Shown piece by piece: positions 30,845 through 44,214 of a stretch of DNA of 49,426 nucleotides; position 1 is the stretch's first letter, and every line of letters begins with the position of its first letter. Both the position numbers and the translations under genes were made by a program. This stretch comes from Actinomycetes bacterium (GTDB lineage: Bacteria; Actinomycetota; Acidimicrobiia; Acidimicrobiales; RAAP-2): assembly GCA_021791895.1 (NCBI GenBank), contig JAJYVS010000018.1:1-49426 (forward strand). The letters are read 5' to 3'. A model generated the notes under the pieces. That model saw only the letters and a list, made by a program, of their open reading frames with translations. It was not told the DNA's origin and did no database searches.

Positions 30845-31497
30845 CCGACCCTCGGGCCGATCCTCGACACACCCGGGGCCGGGCGGGGGTCGCCACCGTC
30901 CCGGCTGCGCCTCGTCGCGAAGGCCACCAGCGCGAGGAGGCCGAGGAGGGCCAACACCGCCGGCAGGACGAAGACCCGCCAGGAGGCCTCGGCGGCGCGG
31001 ACGGCGGCGACCGTGGAGACCAGGGCCGGGTCGCTCGGTGAGATGACGCCGGCGACGGTCGAGCCGGGGGCCCGCCGCACGTTGCCCGGGATCGCCTCGT
31101 CGTAGGTCTTGGCCCCGAACTCGTAGGTCCCCCGGCACGCGTAGCCGGCCGCGTTGCTGCCGCTGCCGCCGAGGAGTCCGACGCACCGGGTCACGGTCAC
31201 CTCGACGTTGACTCCGTGGCTTCGGAGTTCGGTGATCTGCGCGTTCTTGTGCAACTCGGCCACGAAGAGGATGGCAGCGCTGACGATGAGACCGGCTGCG
31301 GCGAGCACCGCAACGACCCGGCCGACCTTGCGGCCGTCTGCTGCCACCCCGGCGCCGCGCAGGGTCGACACCGGGCCGTCGGTTCCGGCCCGCGGGGCCG
31401 AGGGATCGAAGGTGGTCCGTTCCTCAGGAATCGGGTGATGGTAGCGAGGTCCCGTCCGACGTGGCGGCCGGCGAGGGGCAATCGGCGAGCTGTTCAT
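30826..31497 (-). CDS. DUF3592-like membrane protein
   Basis: A 223-residue protein with two membrane segments (VVAVLAAAGLIVSAAILFVA near residue 62 and VFVLPAVLALLGLLALVAFA near 180) and an extracellular domain between. That domain has VNVEVTVTRCVGLLGGSGSN and CRGTYEFGAKTYDEAIPG, the pattern of DUF3592-type proteins with a pair of cysteines that could form a disulfide. The N-terminal 55 residues are Pro/Arg-rich. I chose the ATG at 31497; the open frame further upstream would run into the amtB promoter region. Function unknown. Confidence 0.7.
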   Translation of the reverse strand: MNSSPIAPRRPPRRTGPRYHHPIPEERTTFDPSAPRAGTDGPVSTLRGAGVAADGRKVGRVVAVLAAAGLIVSAAILFVAELHKNAQITELRSHGVNVEVTVTRCVGLLGGSGSNAAGYACRGTYEFGAKTYDEAIPGNVRRAPGSTVAGVISPSDPALVSTVAAVRAAEASWRVFVLPAVLALLGLLALVAFATRRSRDGGDPRPAPGVSRIGPRVGQIGGV

Positions 31498-31503
31498 GCT
31501 GGC

Positions 31504-31530
31504 GTAACACGGGCGTGACTGTCCGGAAAC
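31504..31530 (+). promoter_or_regulatory. GlnR-type nitrogen regulatory box before amtB
   Basis: GTAAC-n6-GTGAC-n6-GAAAC at 31504-31530. The GTGAC-n6-GAAAC half matches the actinobacterial GlnR consensus (GTnAC-n6-GAAAC) exactly, and a further GTAAC lies one helical step upstream. It is 120 bp before the amtB start, in the gap to the divergent gene. Confidence 0.7.
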
Positions 31531-31649
31531 TCCGACGCTGCATCCTGTCGGCGGCAGGGCGCACCGTCCGCTTGGGGTTTGGCGCAACCCATCTGGGGTC
31601 GTGGCAGACCATGAGCGGCACGGGCCGCGTCAGAGAGGAGACCCGAGTA

Positions 31650-33612
<1,963 letters not shown>

Positions 33613-33621
33613 CGCTTCCCC

Positions 33622-34380
33622 CTAGAGCTGGCTCTGGCGGCGGACGGATTCCGCCGCCGCCAGGGCCTCCTCTGGGTTCCCGAGGTAGCGGGAGCTCACC
33701 ACCGAGAGATCCTCGTCGAAGTGGTACCGGAAGGGGATCCCGGTCGGGATCTCGAGGTCGGGGATGTCGGCGTCGGGGATGGCTTCGATGTGCTTGCGGA
33801 GCGCCCGGATGCTGTTCCCGTGGGCGACCACCAGCACCGCCCCGCCCTTTGCACCCTCTGCCCGAAGGTCCGGGACGATCGCCCGCTCCCAGTAGGGCAC
33901 GACCCGCTTGACGACGTCGGCCAGGCACTCGGTCAAGGGGAGGTCCCCGGAATCGACGTCGCGGTAACGGGGGTCGTTGCCCGGGTTGCCCGGATCGTCG
34001 CTCGGCGTCGGGGGTGGCGGGACGTCGTAGCTCCGTCGCCACAGGTGGACCTGCTCCTCGCCGTGCTGGGCTGCCGTCTCCTTCTTGTTGAGCCCCTGGA
34101 GCGCTCCGTAATGACGCTCGTTCAGGCGCCAGTCACGACGGACGGGGAGCCAGCTGCGCCCGACTTCACGGAGCGCCAGTTCGGCGGTGGCGATGGCCCG
34201 GACCAGGACCGAGGTGTGGAGCAGGCGAAGGTCGAGGTCCGCTTCGGCCGCCATCAGACGGCCGGCGGCCACGGCCTCGTCTTCGCCGCGCGGGCTGAGT
34301 TCGACGTCGATCCACCCGGTGAAGAGGTTCTCGGCGTTCCACACCGATTCCCCGTGCCGGAGGAGGACGAGGTCGAGCAC
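33622..34380 (-). CDS. gpmA: 2,3-bisphosphoglycerate-dependent phosphoglycerate mutase
   Basis: A 252-residue glycolytic enzyme that swaps 3- and 2-phosphoglycerate. The phosphohistidine motif LVLLRHGESVWNAENLFTGW opens the protein, LNERHYGALQGLNKKETA holds the substrate-binding residues, and VVAHGNSIRALRKH carries the second catalytic histidine. The length is normal for dPGM. The GTG at 34380 begins at the conserved N-terminus and lies 6 nt after TACGCT, so the mRNA is probably leaderless; the frame stays open upstream to 34461 but is not used. Confidence 0.95.
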   Translation of the reverse strand: MLDLVLLRHGESVWNAENLFTGWIDVELSPRGEDEAVAAGRLMAAEADLDLRLLHTSVLVRAIATAELALREVGRSWLPVRRDWRLNERHYGALQGLNKKETAAQHGEEQVHLWRRSYDVPPPPTPSDDPGNPGNDPRYRDVDSGDLPLTECLADVVKRVVPYWERAIVPDLRAEGAKGGAVLVVAHGNSIRALRKHIEAIPDADIPDLEIPTGIPFRYHFDEDLSVVSSRYLGNPEEALAAAESVRRQSQL

Positions 34381-34386
34381 GTTCGC

Positions 34387-34392
34387 AGCGTA
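34387..34392 (-). promoter_or_regulatory. -10 element of gpmA
   Basis: TACGCT on the minus strand, 6 nt before the GTG start at 34380; the leaderless arrangement. Confidence 0.4.
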
Positions 34393-34478
34393 CCGTCGTA
34401 GCCGATGGACACCGTCGGGAATCCGGCGGGGCCCCGGGGCCGTAGTCCCAACAGCGGGCACATGGAGGGGAGGAGGCG

Positions 34479-35456
34479 ATGACCGTCCTGCCGGCCGCCA
34501 GCGCGACGCTGCGGCGCGCCGATCGGCGCCTGTATCTGCCCACCCTGGTCGTGGCCGGCGTCACGGCGGGGCTGGTGTGGTTCGCTGTCGGCACGCTCGA
34601 AGGATCGGGCAACCTGGGTCGGGTCCTGGCGGCCGGTCGGGCCGAGCTGGTGGCCCCGGCGGTCGCCGTGGTCGTCGCCGTCATGATGGTCTGCGAGCGG
34701 ATCTGGCCGGCCGAGCGCCGGCGCCTCCTTGCCGGGGGTCCGGCGCATGATGCCGCCTACCTGGTGCTCCACATCGCCGTCGTGGTCCCGCTGATGACGC
34801 TCCTCTCGATGGCCTTCGGGACCCTGATGGTCAGCCACGCGAGCTGGATGGAGCTCAACGGGACCAACGGTTGGCCCCGTCCGTTACTGCTCGGACTGAC
34901 CTTGGTCCTGATGGACGGGGGGAACTGGGTGGCCCATTGGGCGGACCACCGCCTGCGCCCCCTGTGGCGGCTGCACGCCCTTCACCACAGCCAGGAAGAA
35001 CTGAGCGTGCTCACCTCGTTCCGGGCCCATCCGCTCAGCCACCTCGCCGGCTTCCTGCTCGCCACGATTCCGGTCGTGGTCCTCGTCGGCAACCGCCAGA
35101 TGGCTCCGGTGCTGATCACGGGCTATGTCTGTCTCGGCACGCTCACCCACGCCAACGTCTCGTGGTCCTTCGGACCGATCGGCAAGATCATCGTGAGCCC
35201 CGCCTACCATCGCCTGCACCACTCCGAGGAGGGCGCGCTCGGGCTCAACCTCGGCATCGCGCTCACCCTCTGGGACGTGCTGGCCGGCCGGGCACGGTTC
35301 CCGACCGCCGGCACGGCCCCGTGCCCGACCGGCCTCCCCGACCGACCGGTCCCGATCGAGCCGAAGGGAGCGGCCTTCGCGCCGCGCACGCTCCTCGCCC
35401 AGTTGGTCGAGCCGTTCCAACCGGTGCGAACGGGCGAACGCCCGGCGGCCCCCTGA
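34479..35456 (+). CDS. sterol desaturase / fatty acid hydroxylase family protein
   Basis: A 325-residue membrane di-iron enzyme. Histidine clusters typical of the family are visible: HWADH (in NWVAHWADHRLRPLWRLH), HALHHS and HRLHHS, which bind two irons, between hydrophobic segments at about residues 20-40, 58-72, 90-120, 130-150 and 190-210. Members hydroxylate or desaturate fatty acids, sterols or carotenoids; the substrate is not known here. It begins at an ATG after GGAGGAGGCG. It diverges from gpmA, with 98 bp between the starts. Confidence 0.85.
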   Translation: MTVLPAASATLRRADRRLYLPTLVVAGVTAGLVWFAVGTLEGSGNLGRVLAAGRAELVAPAVAVVVAVMMVCERIWPAERRRLLAGGPAHDAAYLVLHIAVVVPLMTLLSMAFGTLMVSHASWMELNGTNGWPRPLLLGLTLVLMDGGNWVAHWADHRLRPLWRLHALHHSQEELSVLTSFRAHPLSHLAGFLLATIPVVVLVGNRQMAPVLITGYVCLGTLTHANVSWSFGPIGKIIVSPAYHRLHHSEEGALGLNLGIALTLWDVLAGRARFPTAGTAPCPTGLPDRPVPIEPKGAAFAPRTLLAQLVEPFQPVRTGERPAAP

Positions 35457-35566
35457 CCCGCTGATCGGGCGGGTCCCCGATCGCCGCCCACATGGTCAGG
35501 ACCGAGACCCGGCGCCACGGGCCCGAGCGAGGGGGCCACCTCGAACCGTCCGGGAGCTCGCGCCGG

Positions 35567-35586
35567 ATCTTCAGATCTTCAGATCT
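35567..35586. repeat. ATCTTCAG tandem repeat upstream of dnaK
   Basis: Two and a half copies of ATCTTCAG in a row (35567-35586), about 60 bp before the dnaK -10 element. The unit also makes an AGATCT palindrome. It may be part of a regulatory region. Confidence 0.4.
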
Positions 35587-35640
35587 ACTCGGAGTTGTAA
35601 GTAAAAATCTCTGAAATCCTGCTACATAGGCACTCAACTT

Positions 35641-35649
35641 TGGTATACT
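35641..35649 (+). promoter_or_regulatory. dnaK promoter with extended -10
   Basis: TGG-TATACT is an extended -10 element 80 bp before the dnaK ATG. ACTCAA at 35632-35637, just upstream, matches half of the HAIR operator (CTTGAGT-n7-ACTCAAG) bound by HspR; the other half is not clear. Confidence 0.5.
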
Positions 35650-35728
35650 GCCTTGCAGCAGACGGGAGACCCCGGAGCGATCGCGGCGTATCCGTGGGCT
35701 ACCCAAAGAAAGAGGAAAGGCAAGGGCC

Positions 35729-37558
35729 ATGGCCAAGGCGGTAGGGATCGACCTCGGGACGACGAACTCGGTCGTCAGTGTGCTGGAGGCCGGAGAGCCG
35801 GTCGTCATTCCCAACGCGGAAGGGAGTCGGACGACCCCTTCGGTCGTGGGGTTCTCCAAGAACGGGGAGGTCTTGGTGGGCGAGGTCGCTAAACGTCAGG
35901 CGATCACGAATCCCGAGCGGACCATCCGCTCGGTCAAGCGGCACATGGGGACCAGCTGGTCGATCGACATCGACGGCAAGAAGTACACGGCCCAGGAGAT
36001 CTCGGCCCGGATCCTGGGCAAGCTGAAGCGCGACGCCGAGGCGTACCTGGGCGACAGCGTGAACCAGGCGGTCATCACCGTGCCGGCCTACTTCGACGAC
36101 GCCCAGCGCACAGCGACCAAGGAGGCCGGCCAGATCGCCGGACTCGAGGTGCTCCGCATCATCAACGAGCCCACCGCCGCCGCCCTCGCCTATGGCCTGG
36201 ACAAGGAGGACAAGGAGCAGACGGTCCTCGTCTTCGACCTGGGGGGCGGGACCTTCGACGTCTCCGTGCTCGAGATCGGCGACGGCGTCTTCGAGGTGAA
36301 GTCCACCTCGGGGAACACCCATCTCGGTGGTGACGACTGGGACCAGCAGGTCATCGACTGGCTGGTCAAGTCGTTCAAGGACACCGAAGGCGTCGACCTC
36401 TCGGTCGACAAGATGGCCCTCCAGCGCCTGAAGGAGGGGGCCGAGAAGGCCAAGATCGAGCTCTCGAGCGTCCAGGAGACCCAGATCAACCTGCCCTTCA
36501 TCACCGCGACGTCCGAGGGCCCCAAGCACTTGGATGTGAAGCTGACCCGGGCCAAGTTCAACGAGCTGACCCATGAGCTGGTGGACCAGTGCAAGGGCCC
36601 CTTCGAGGCGGCGATCAAGGACGCCGGCCTCAAGACCTCGGACATCGACCACGTGGTCCTGGTCGGCGGGTCCACGCGGATGCCGGCCATCCAAGAGCTC
36701 GTCCAGTCGCTCACCGGCAAGGAGCCCCACAAGGGTGTGAACCCCGACGAGGTGGTGGCGGTCGGCGCAGCCGTCCAGGCCGGCGTGTTGAAGGGTGAGG
36801 TGAAGGACGTCCTGTTGCTCGACGTGACCCCGCTCAGCCTCGGGATCGAGACCAAGGGCGGTGTCATGCACCGCCTGATCGAGCGCAACACGACCATCCC
36901 GACCAAGCGTTCGGAAATCTTCACCACGGCCGAGGACAGCCAGCCGTCGGTCGAGATCCACGTGCTCCAAGGCGAGCGTGAGATGGCCATGTACAACAAG
37001 ACGCTGGGCAAGTTCCAGCTGGTGGACCTTCCTCCGGCGCCCCGCGGGATCCCCCAGATCGAGGTCACCTTCGACATCGATGCCAACGGGATCGTCCACG
37101 TGGCCGCCCAGGACAAGGCGACGGGCAAGGAACAGTCGATGACCATCACCGGGCAGTCCGCTCTCGGCAAGGACGACATCGAGCGGATGGTCCGCGACGC
37201 CGAGGCCCACGCCGAAGACGACCGGCGTCGTCGCGAGGAGGCCGAGGTCCGCAACACCGCCGACACCCTCGTCTACCAAACCGAGAAGCTTTTGAAAGAG
37301 CAGGGCGAGAAGATCGAGGGGTCCGAGCGGGAGGCGGTGGGCACCGCGCTGCAGAGCGTGAAGGACGCGCTCAGCGGGTCCGACATCGAAGCCATCAAGA
37401 CAGCAACCGAGGCGCTCATGACCGCCAGCCAGAGCTTCTCGCAGCGTCTCTACGAGCAGGCGTCGCAGGCGAGTTCGGCCGAGGGGTCGACCGCCGAGCA
37501 GCACAACGAGGCCGCCGACGACGAGGTCGTGGACGCCGAGATCGTCGACGAAAAATGA
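35729..37558 (+). CDS. dnaK: molecular chaperone DnaK (Hsp70)
   Basis: A 609-residue Hsp70. The nucleotide-binding domain begins [19 protein letters not shown] and has [18 protein letters not shown] and [17 protein letters not shown]; the linker [16 protein letters not shown] leads into the substrate-binding domain and the helical lid, ending in an acidic [11 protein letters not shown] tail. DnaK binds unfolded peptides in an ATP cycle driven by DnaJ and GrpE. The ATG has GAGGAAAGG upstream. It starts the heat-shock cluster dnaK-grpE-dnaJ-hspR-clpB. Its last codon overlaps the grpE start (ATGA). Confidence 0.98.
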   Translation: MAKAVGIDLGTTNSVVSVLEAGEPVVIPNAEGSRTTPSVVGFSKNGEVLVGEVAKRQAITNPERTIRSVKRHMGTSWSIDIDGKKYTAQEISARILGKLKRDAEAYLGDSVNQAVITVPAYFDDAQRTATKEAGQIAGLEVLRIINEPTAAALAYGLDKEDKEQTVLVFDLGGGTFDVSVLEIGDGVFEVKSTSGNTHLGGDDWDQQVIDWLVKSFKDTEGVDLSVDKMALQRLKEGAEKAKIELSSVQETQINLPFITATSEGPKHLDVKLTRAKFNELTHELVDQCKGPFEAAIKDAGLKTSDIDHVVLVGGSTRMPAIQELVQSLTGKEPHKGVNPDEVVAVGAAVQAGVLKGEVKDVLLLDVTPLSLGIETKGGVMHRLIERNTTIPTKRSEIFTTAEDSQPSVEIHVLQGEREMAMYNKTLGKFQLVDLPPAPRGIPQIEVTFDIDANGIVHVAAQDKATGKEQSMTITGQSALGKDDIERMVRDAEAHAEDDRRRREEAEVRNTADTLVYQTEKLLKEQGEKIEGSEREAVGTALQSVKDALSGSDIEAIKTATEALMTASQSFSQRLYEQASQASSAEGSTAEQHNEAADDEVVDAEIVDEK

Positions 37559-38232
37559 CCTCCCACCCCGAGCGGGACCTGGCTGAGGAAGGCGAGGTCG
37601 AAGCGATCGGCACGACCACCGGGGGGATGGAGGAGTCCGGTCCGCTCGACGTCGAACCCGAATCCGGGCCTGACGCCTTCGAGCAGATGGACCAGGCTGC
37701 CCAGACGATCCTGACGGACGTCGCCGCCCTCAGCGCGGAGCGCGACGAATATCTCGCCGCCCTTCAGCGGTCCCAGGCGGACTTCGCCAACTACCGTAAG
37801 CGGGTCCTCCGACAGCAAGAGGAGCTCGGTGCCCGGGCGGCGTCGGACCTGGTGGGAAAGCTGCTCCCGGTGCTCGACATCTTCGACCTGGCCATCGCGC
37901 ACCTCGACCCCGGTGTCGGAACCGGTGTGGACGAGCGCGACCAGAAGCGGGTCGACGGGACCGATCAGGAGGCGGTCGGCGACCGCGGGCCTCTCGAGCT
38001 CGACGCGCTCCGCCAGGCCCGCAACCAGCTTCTCGACACGCTGGCGAAAGAGGGGCTCGAGCGCGTCGACGCGGTCGACGTGGCGTTCGACCCGTCTGTG
38101 CACGAGGCGGTCGCCCACGTCGAGGCACCGGAAGGGGAGAGCCCGGGTCCGAGTGTCGCCGATGTCATGCGACCCGGGTACCGCTGGCGCGGCCAGACCC
38201 TTCGGGCGGCCATGGTTCGGGTGAGGGGCTAA
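37555..38232 (+). CDS. grpE: nucleotide exchange factor GrpE
   Basis: GrpE releases ADP from DnaK. The 225 residues have an acidic, disordered first 45, a long coiled helix ([20 protein letters not shown], then [18 protein letters not shown]), and the beta domain with [18 protein letters not shown] and [20 protein letters not shown] at the end. An inserted hydrophilic loop sits around residues 125-140. The ATG overlaps the dnaK stop by 4 bp; the stop is followed at once by the dnaJ start. It is a standard member of the operon. Confidence 0.96.
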   Translation: MTSHPERDLAEEGEVEAIGTTTGGMEESGPLDVEPESGPDAFEQMDQAAQTILTDVAALSAERDEYLAALQRSQADFANYRKRVLRQQEELGARAASDLVGKLLPVLDIFDLAIAHLDPGVGTGVDERDQKRVDGTDQEAVGDRGPLELDALRQARNQLLDTLAKEGLERVDAVDVAFDPSVHEAVAHVEAPEGESPGPSVADVMRPGYRWRGQTLRAAMVRVRG

Positions 38233-38233
38233 G

Positions 38234-39334
38234 TTGCCGGTCCAGCGCGAGTGGTTCGAGAAGGACTACTACAAGATCCTCGGGGTGCCTTCGACCGCCT
38301 CGGACAAGGAGATCACCCGCGCCTACCGGAAGCTGGCCAAGCAGTACCACCCCGACGCCAATCCCGGCTCCGAGGAGCGGTTCAAGGAGATCTCGGCCGC
38401 CCACGACGTGCTCGGGGACCCGGCGACGCGCAAGGAGTACGACGAGGCGCGCCGCCTCGGTCCGATGGCCGGGGGGTTCGGTGCTCCGGGTTCGGGCGGG
38501 ACCTTCCGGGTCGAGGACCTCGGTGACCTCGGCGACCTGTTCGGGGGGTTGTTCGGCCGCGGGCGGCGCCGGACACCAGGCCCCCAACGGGGCACCGACG
38601 TCGAGGCCGAACTGCACCTCTCGTTCGAGGACGCCGTCCGGGGCGTGACCACATCGGTGAACGTGCCCCAGGATTCGCGTTGTCGGACCTGCAACGGGTC
38701 GGGCGCGGCGCCCGGGACCTCGACGCACGTCTGCGACCGGTGCAACGGCCGCGGGACCCTGGACGACAACCAGGGCCTGTTCTCGCTCTCCACGGTCTGC
38801 CCGAAGTGCAACGGGCGGGGGACCCTGGTGGACACCCCCTGCGCGACCTGCCACGGCACCGGGACCGAGCGCCGCAACCGCCAGGTCAAGGTCCGCATCC
38901 CGCCCGGGGTCGAGAACGGCCAGAGGATCCGGGTGAAGGGCCGTGGCGCACCCGGCCAGGGCATGGCTCCGCCGGGCGACCTGTACGTCGTGGTGCACGT
39001 CGGCTCGCACCCGAAGTTCGGGCGGCGCGGTGCCAATCTCACCTACACCGTGCCGCTCACCTTCCCCGAGGCCGCACTCGGCACGGTGATCACCGTGCCG
39101 ACCCTCGACGAGCCGGTCAAGGTCCGGGTGCCGCCCGGCACGGCCCCCGGGACGGTGCTGCGGGTGAAGGGCCACGGGATCCCGGCCGCTCGGAACGGGG
39201 CGCGGCCGGGGGACCTGTTGGTGAAAGTCGATCTGTTGGTGCCGAAGGTGCTGACTGATGAGCAGCGGGCGGCGATCGAGTCGCTGGCGACGCTGACCGA
39301 ACCGGCGCCGCGTGAGCACTTCGAGGAGGTGTGA
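38234..39334 (+). CDS. dnaJ: co-chaperone DnaJ (Hsp40)
   Basis: A 366-residue class I DnaJ. The J domain WFEKDYYKILGVPSTASDKE has the HPD tripeptide (YHPDANP) that triggers DnaK ATP hydrolysis; a Gly/Phe-rich stretch follows; four zinc-finger CxxCxGxG units are seen (CRTCNGSG, CDRCNGRG, CPKCNGRG, CATCHGTG); then come the peptide-binding domains. The start is TTG at 38234, one base after the grpE stop; no ATG or GTG fits and the N-terminus matches actinobacterial DnaJ. It overlaps hspR by 4 bp. Confidence 0.96.
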   Translation: MPVQREWFEKDYYKILGVPSTASDKEITRAYRKLAKQYHPDANPGSEERFKEISAAHDVLGDPATRKEYDEARRLGPMAGGFGAPGSGGTFRVEDLGDLGDLFGGLFGRGRRRTPGPQRGTDVEAELHLSFEDAVRGVTTSVNVPQDSRCRTCNGSGAAPGTSTHVCDRCNGRGTLDDNQGLFSLSTVCPKCNGRGTLVDTPCATCHGTGTERRNRQVKVRIPPGVENGQRIRVKGRGAPGQGMAPPGDLYVVVHVGSHPKFGRRGANLTYTVPLTFPEAALGTVITVPTLDEPVKVRVPPGTAPGTVLRVKGHGIPAARNGARPGDLLVKVDLLVPKVLTDEQRAAIESLATLTEPAPREHFEEV

Positions 39335-39765
39335 TCCCGATGGAGATGGCGGCCCCCGACACCGATGGCCAGCGTGGCGCGGTCGCGCACCGGCGGGCGG
39401 TCTACGTGATCTCGGTCGCCGCCGAGCTGGCCGGTGTGCACCCCCAGACCTTGCGCATCTACGAGCGCAAGGGCCTGCTCGACCCGGTGCGGACCCCGGG
39501 GGGCTCCCGCCGCTTCAGCGACGAGGACCTGGCCCGTCTCCGCCGGATCCAGGAGCTGACGACGGCCGGCCTCAACTTAGAAGGGGTGCGTCGGGTGCTG
39601 GAGCTCGAGTCCGAGGTGCGCAAGCTCCACGCCCAGCTGGAGGAGGTCCGCCGGGAGGCCAAGGAGGCCATCGAACGCGCCCACCGTCACTACCGCCGGG
39701 AGCTGGTTCCCCTCGACCAGGCCCCGATGCCCTACCGCGGCACCCGGAGGACGTCGGGCCGATGA
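39331..39765 (+). CDS. hspR: heat-shock repressor HspR (MerR family)
   Basis: A 144-residue MerR-type regulator. The helix-turn-helix and wing are seen in [29 protein letters not shown], read in order, then [24 protein letters not shown]; a coiled coil ([23 protein letters not shown]) follows, as in HspR. HspR represses the dnaK operon through HAIR sequences with DnaK as a partner, so it ties heat-shock output to free DnaK. The GTG at 39331 overlaps the dnaJ stop (GTGA); the ATG at 39340 is an alternative. About 20 residues of leader precede the domain. Confidence 0.93.
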   Translation: MIPMEMAAPDTDGQRGAVAHRRAVYVISVAAELAGVHPQTLRIYERKGLLDPVRTPGGSRRFSDEDLARLRRIQELTTAGLNLEGVRRVLELESEVRKLHAQLEEVRREAKEAIERAHRHYRRELVPLDQAPMPYRGTRRTSGR

Positions 39766-39796
39766 ACCTCACCGAAGCGGACCGAAAGCGCTGACC

Positions 39797-42286
<2,490 letters not shown>

Positions 42287-42300
42287 GCCCGAGCCGAGCC

Positions 42301-42717
42301 TCAGGGGGCGGGCGGTGCCGGCAGCGGCTCGGTGAAGTGGGTCCCGTTGTCGACCACATCGGCCGTCCAGTCCTGCCCGGTGAAGAACCGGTACTCGTGG
42401 CGACCCGAAGGGTCCGGGTACCAACCCGGCGGCGGCCCGCCGGCCGTCGCCCAGGGTGCCGGGGAGGCGGGAGCGGCCGGGACGGTCGGCGCCGGGACGG
42501 ACGTGAACGGCGAAGAGACCCTGGTGGCGGCGCAGGACACGAAGGCCAGGAACGCCCCGATCGGGCCGAGCAGGAACCCGATCACCAACCAAAGGTTCGG
42601 GTGGATCCCCCAGGGGTTGCGCCCGATCCGGCGGCGGAACGCGGTGGTCCGGGCGAAGGAGAGCGCGGCGAACACGATGGCCAGGGCGAGCGCCAGGGTC
42701 TCCTCCGAGGTGCTCAT
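42301..42717 (-). CDS. DUF2510 domain membrane protein
   Basis: A 138-residue small membrane protein. Two hydrophobic segments (LALAIVFAALSFA near residue 10 and LWLVIGFLLGPIGAFLAFVSC near 40) are followed by a Pro/Ala-rich linker and a C-terminal DUF2510 module: PPPGWYPDPSGRHEYRFFTGQDWTADV. DUF2510 is common in actinobacterial envelope proteins and its role is unknown. The ATG at 42717 is preceded by an in-frame GTG at 42720, so the exact start is open. It converges on clpB with 14 bp between stops and diverges from purA. Confidence 0.82.
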   Translation of the reverse strand: MSTSEETLALALAIVFAALSFARTTAFRRRIGRNPWGIHPNLWLVIGFLLGPIGAFLAFVSCAATRVSSPFTSVPAPTVPAAPASPAPWATAGGPPPGWYPDPSGRHEYRFFTGQDWTADVVDNGTHFTEPLPAPPAP

Positions 42718-42870
42718 CACGACGGCCGGTTCCACTGCCGACAGGCTAGTGCCGGGCCCGGGGACGTCCCCCCTCCTCGGTTCGCCCCAGACCACCGCGT
42801 TCCGCCGGAGCCGACGGGAGCCAGCCGATTGCCGGGCGGCGATCCCGGCGGCGCCATCAGGTCCCGAAGG

Positions 42871-42895
42871 GCCCAACTCCGGGGTAGAGTTGGGC
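42871..42895. promoter_or_regulatory. inverted repeat and -10 element before purA
   Basis: GCCCAACTC (42871-42879) and GAGTTGGGC (42887-42895) form a perfect 9-bp inverted repeat. TAGAGT at 42885-42890, inside it, fits a -10 element 36 bp before the purA GTG, so a protein bound to the repeat would cover the promoter. Confidence 0.45.
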
Positions 42896-42926
42896 GTAAT
42901 CCGCAGCCGTTGACGGAGGGTGGGCG

Positions 42927-44210
42927 GTGCCTGCAACCGTGGTCGTCGGGACCCAGTGGGGCGACGAGGGCAAGGGCAAGCTCACCGATCTGCTTGCCGC
43001 CGAGATGGACTTCGTGGTCCGCTACCAGGGCGGCCACAACGCCGGCCACCGGATCGTGGTGAACGGCGAGGCCTTCGCCCTCCAACTCGTCCCCTCCGGG
43101 GTCCTCTACGAGCGGACGACCCCGGTCATCGGCAACGGGGTGGTGGTGGACCCGGGGGTCCTCTTGGAGGAGGTCGACGCCCTGGGGGCCCGGGGCGTGG
43201 ACACGGCCCGCTTGGTGGTGAGCGGCGACGCCCACCTGATCATGCCCTACCACCGGGAGCTCGACCGGGTGACCGAGCGCTTCTTGGGGAAGAACGCGCT
43301 GGGCACGACCCGACGGGGCATCGGCCCGGCCTACGCCGACAAGGCGGCCCGGGTTGGACTCCGGGTCCAGGACCTGATGGACCCGAAGATCTTCCGCCAG
43401 AAGCTGGACGTCGCCTTGAAGGAGAAGAACGCTGTCCTCGCCAAGGTGTACAACCGGCTCCCCTCCTCGGCCGAGGCCATCGCCGAGGTCTACCTGGACG
43501 AGTACGCCCCCCGGATCGTGCCGATGGTGGCCGACACCGTCGGGATGCTGCACGACTCCCTGGCCCGGGGCCAGCACGTGCTGCTCGAGGGGGCCCAGGC
43601 CACCTTCCTCGACCTCGACCACGGCACCTACCCCTTCGTCACCTCGTCGAACCCGGTCGCCGGGGGGGCGTGCACCGGCTCGGGGCTCGGTCCCCGGGAC
43701 ATCGACCGGGTGATCGGGATCGCCAAGGCCTATGTGACCCGGGTCGGCGCCGGCCCGTTCCCGACCGAGCAGTCGAACGACACCGGCGCGCTCATGGTCG
43801 AGCGAGGCAACGAGTTCGGCACCAACACCGGCCGCCAGCGCCGTTGCGGCTGGTTCGACGCCGTGATGCTCCGCCAGGCCGTCCGGTTGAACTCGCTGAC
43901 CGAGGTGGCGCTGACCAAGCTCGACGTGCTCGACACCTTCGAGACGGTCAAGGTCTGCGTGGCCTACGAGGCCGACGGGGTCCGCTACGAGCACCTCCCG
44001 TACCACCAGTCCACGCTGCACCGGGTCACCCCCATCTACGAGGAGCTGCCCGGGTGGCTCACCGATCTGTCCTCGGTCACCTCGGTCGACGAGCTGCCCG
44101 GGGCGGCCCGGGACTACGTCGCGTTCCTCACCGAGCAGATCGGCGTCCCGGTCCGGACCGTCGGGGTGGGCCCAGAGCGCGAGCAGTTCGTCACCTTCGC
44201 CGCCCGTTGA
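42927..44210 (+). CDS. purA: adenylosuccinate synthetase
   Basis: PurA joins IMP and aspartate with GTP energy, the first step from IMP to AMP. The 427 residues begin [23 protein letters not shown] with the GDEGKGK phosphate loop and the catalytic Asp and His (GGHNAGH); later parts are [30 protein letters not shown] and the [10 protein letters not shown] end. GTG at 42927 has GGAGGG upstream. It is the first gene of purA-purD-purB-purC-purS-purQ, an operon mixing the AMP branch with the main IMP pathway. Confidence 0.97.
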   Translation: MPATVVVGTQWGDEGKGKLTDLLAAEMDFVVRYQGGHNAGHRIVVNGEAFALQLVPSGVLYERTTPVIGNGVVVDPGVLLEEVDALGARGVDTARLVVSGDAHLIMPYHRELDRVTERFLGKNALGTTRRGIGPAYADKAARVGLRVQDLMDPKIFRQKLDVALKEKNAVLAKVYNRLPSSAEAIAEVYLDEYAPRIVPMVADTVGMLHDSLARGQHVLLEGAQATFLDLDHGTYPFVTSSNPVAGGACTGSGLGPRDIDRVIGIAKAYVTRVGAGPFPTEQSNDTGALMVERGNEFGTNTGRQRRCGWFDAVMLRQAVRLNSLTEVALTKLDVLDTFETVKVCVAYEADGVRYEHLPYHQSTLHRVTPIYEELPGWLTDLSSVTSVDELPGAARDYVAFLTEQIGVPVRTVGVGPEREQFVTFAAR

Positions 44211-44214
44211 GCCC

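Noticed and set aside
35699-37504. 601-codon open frame on the minus strand opposite dnaK
   Set aside because: It is the antisense shadow of a certain gene; GC-rich third positions suppress stops on the opposite strand. The translated sequence has no family resemblance.
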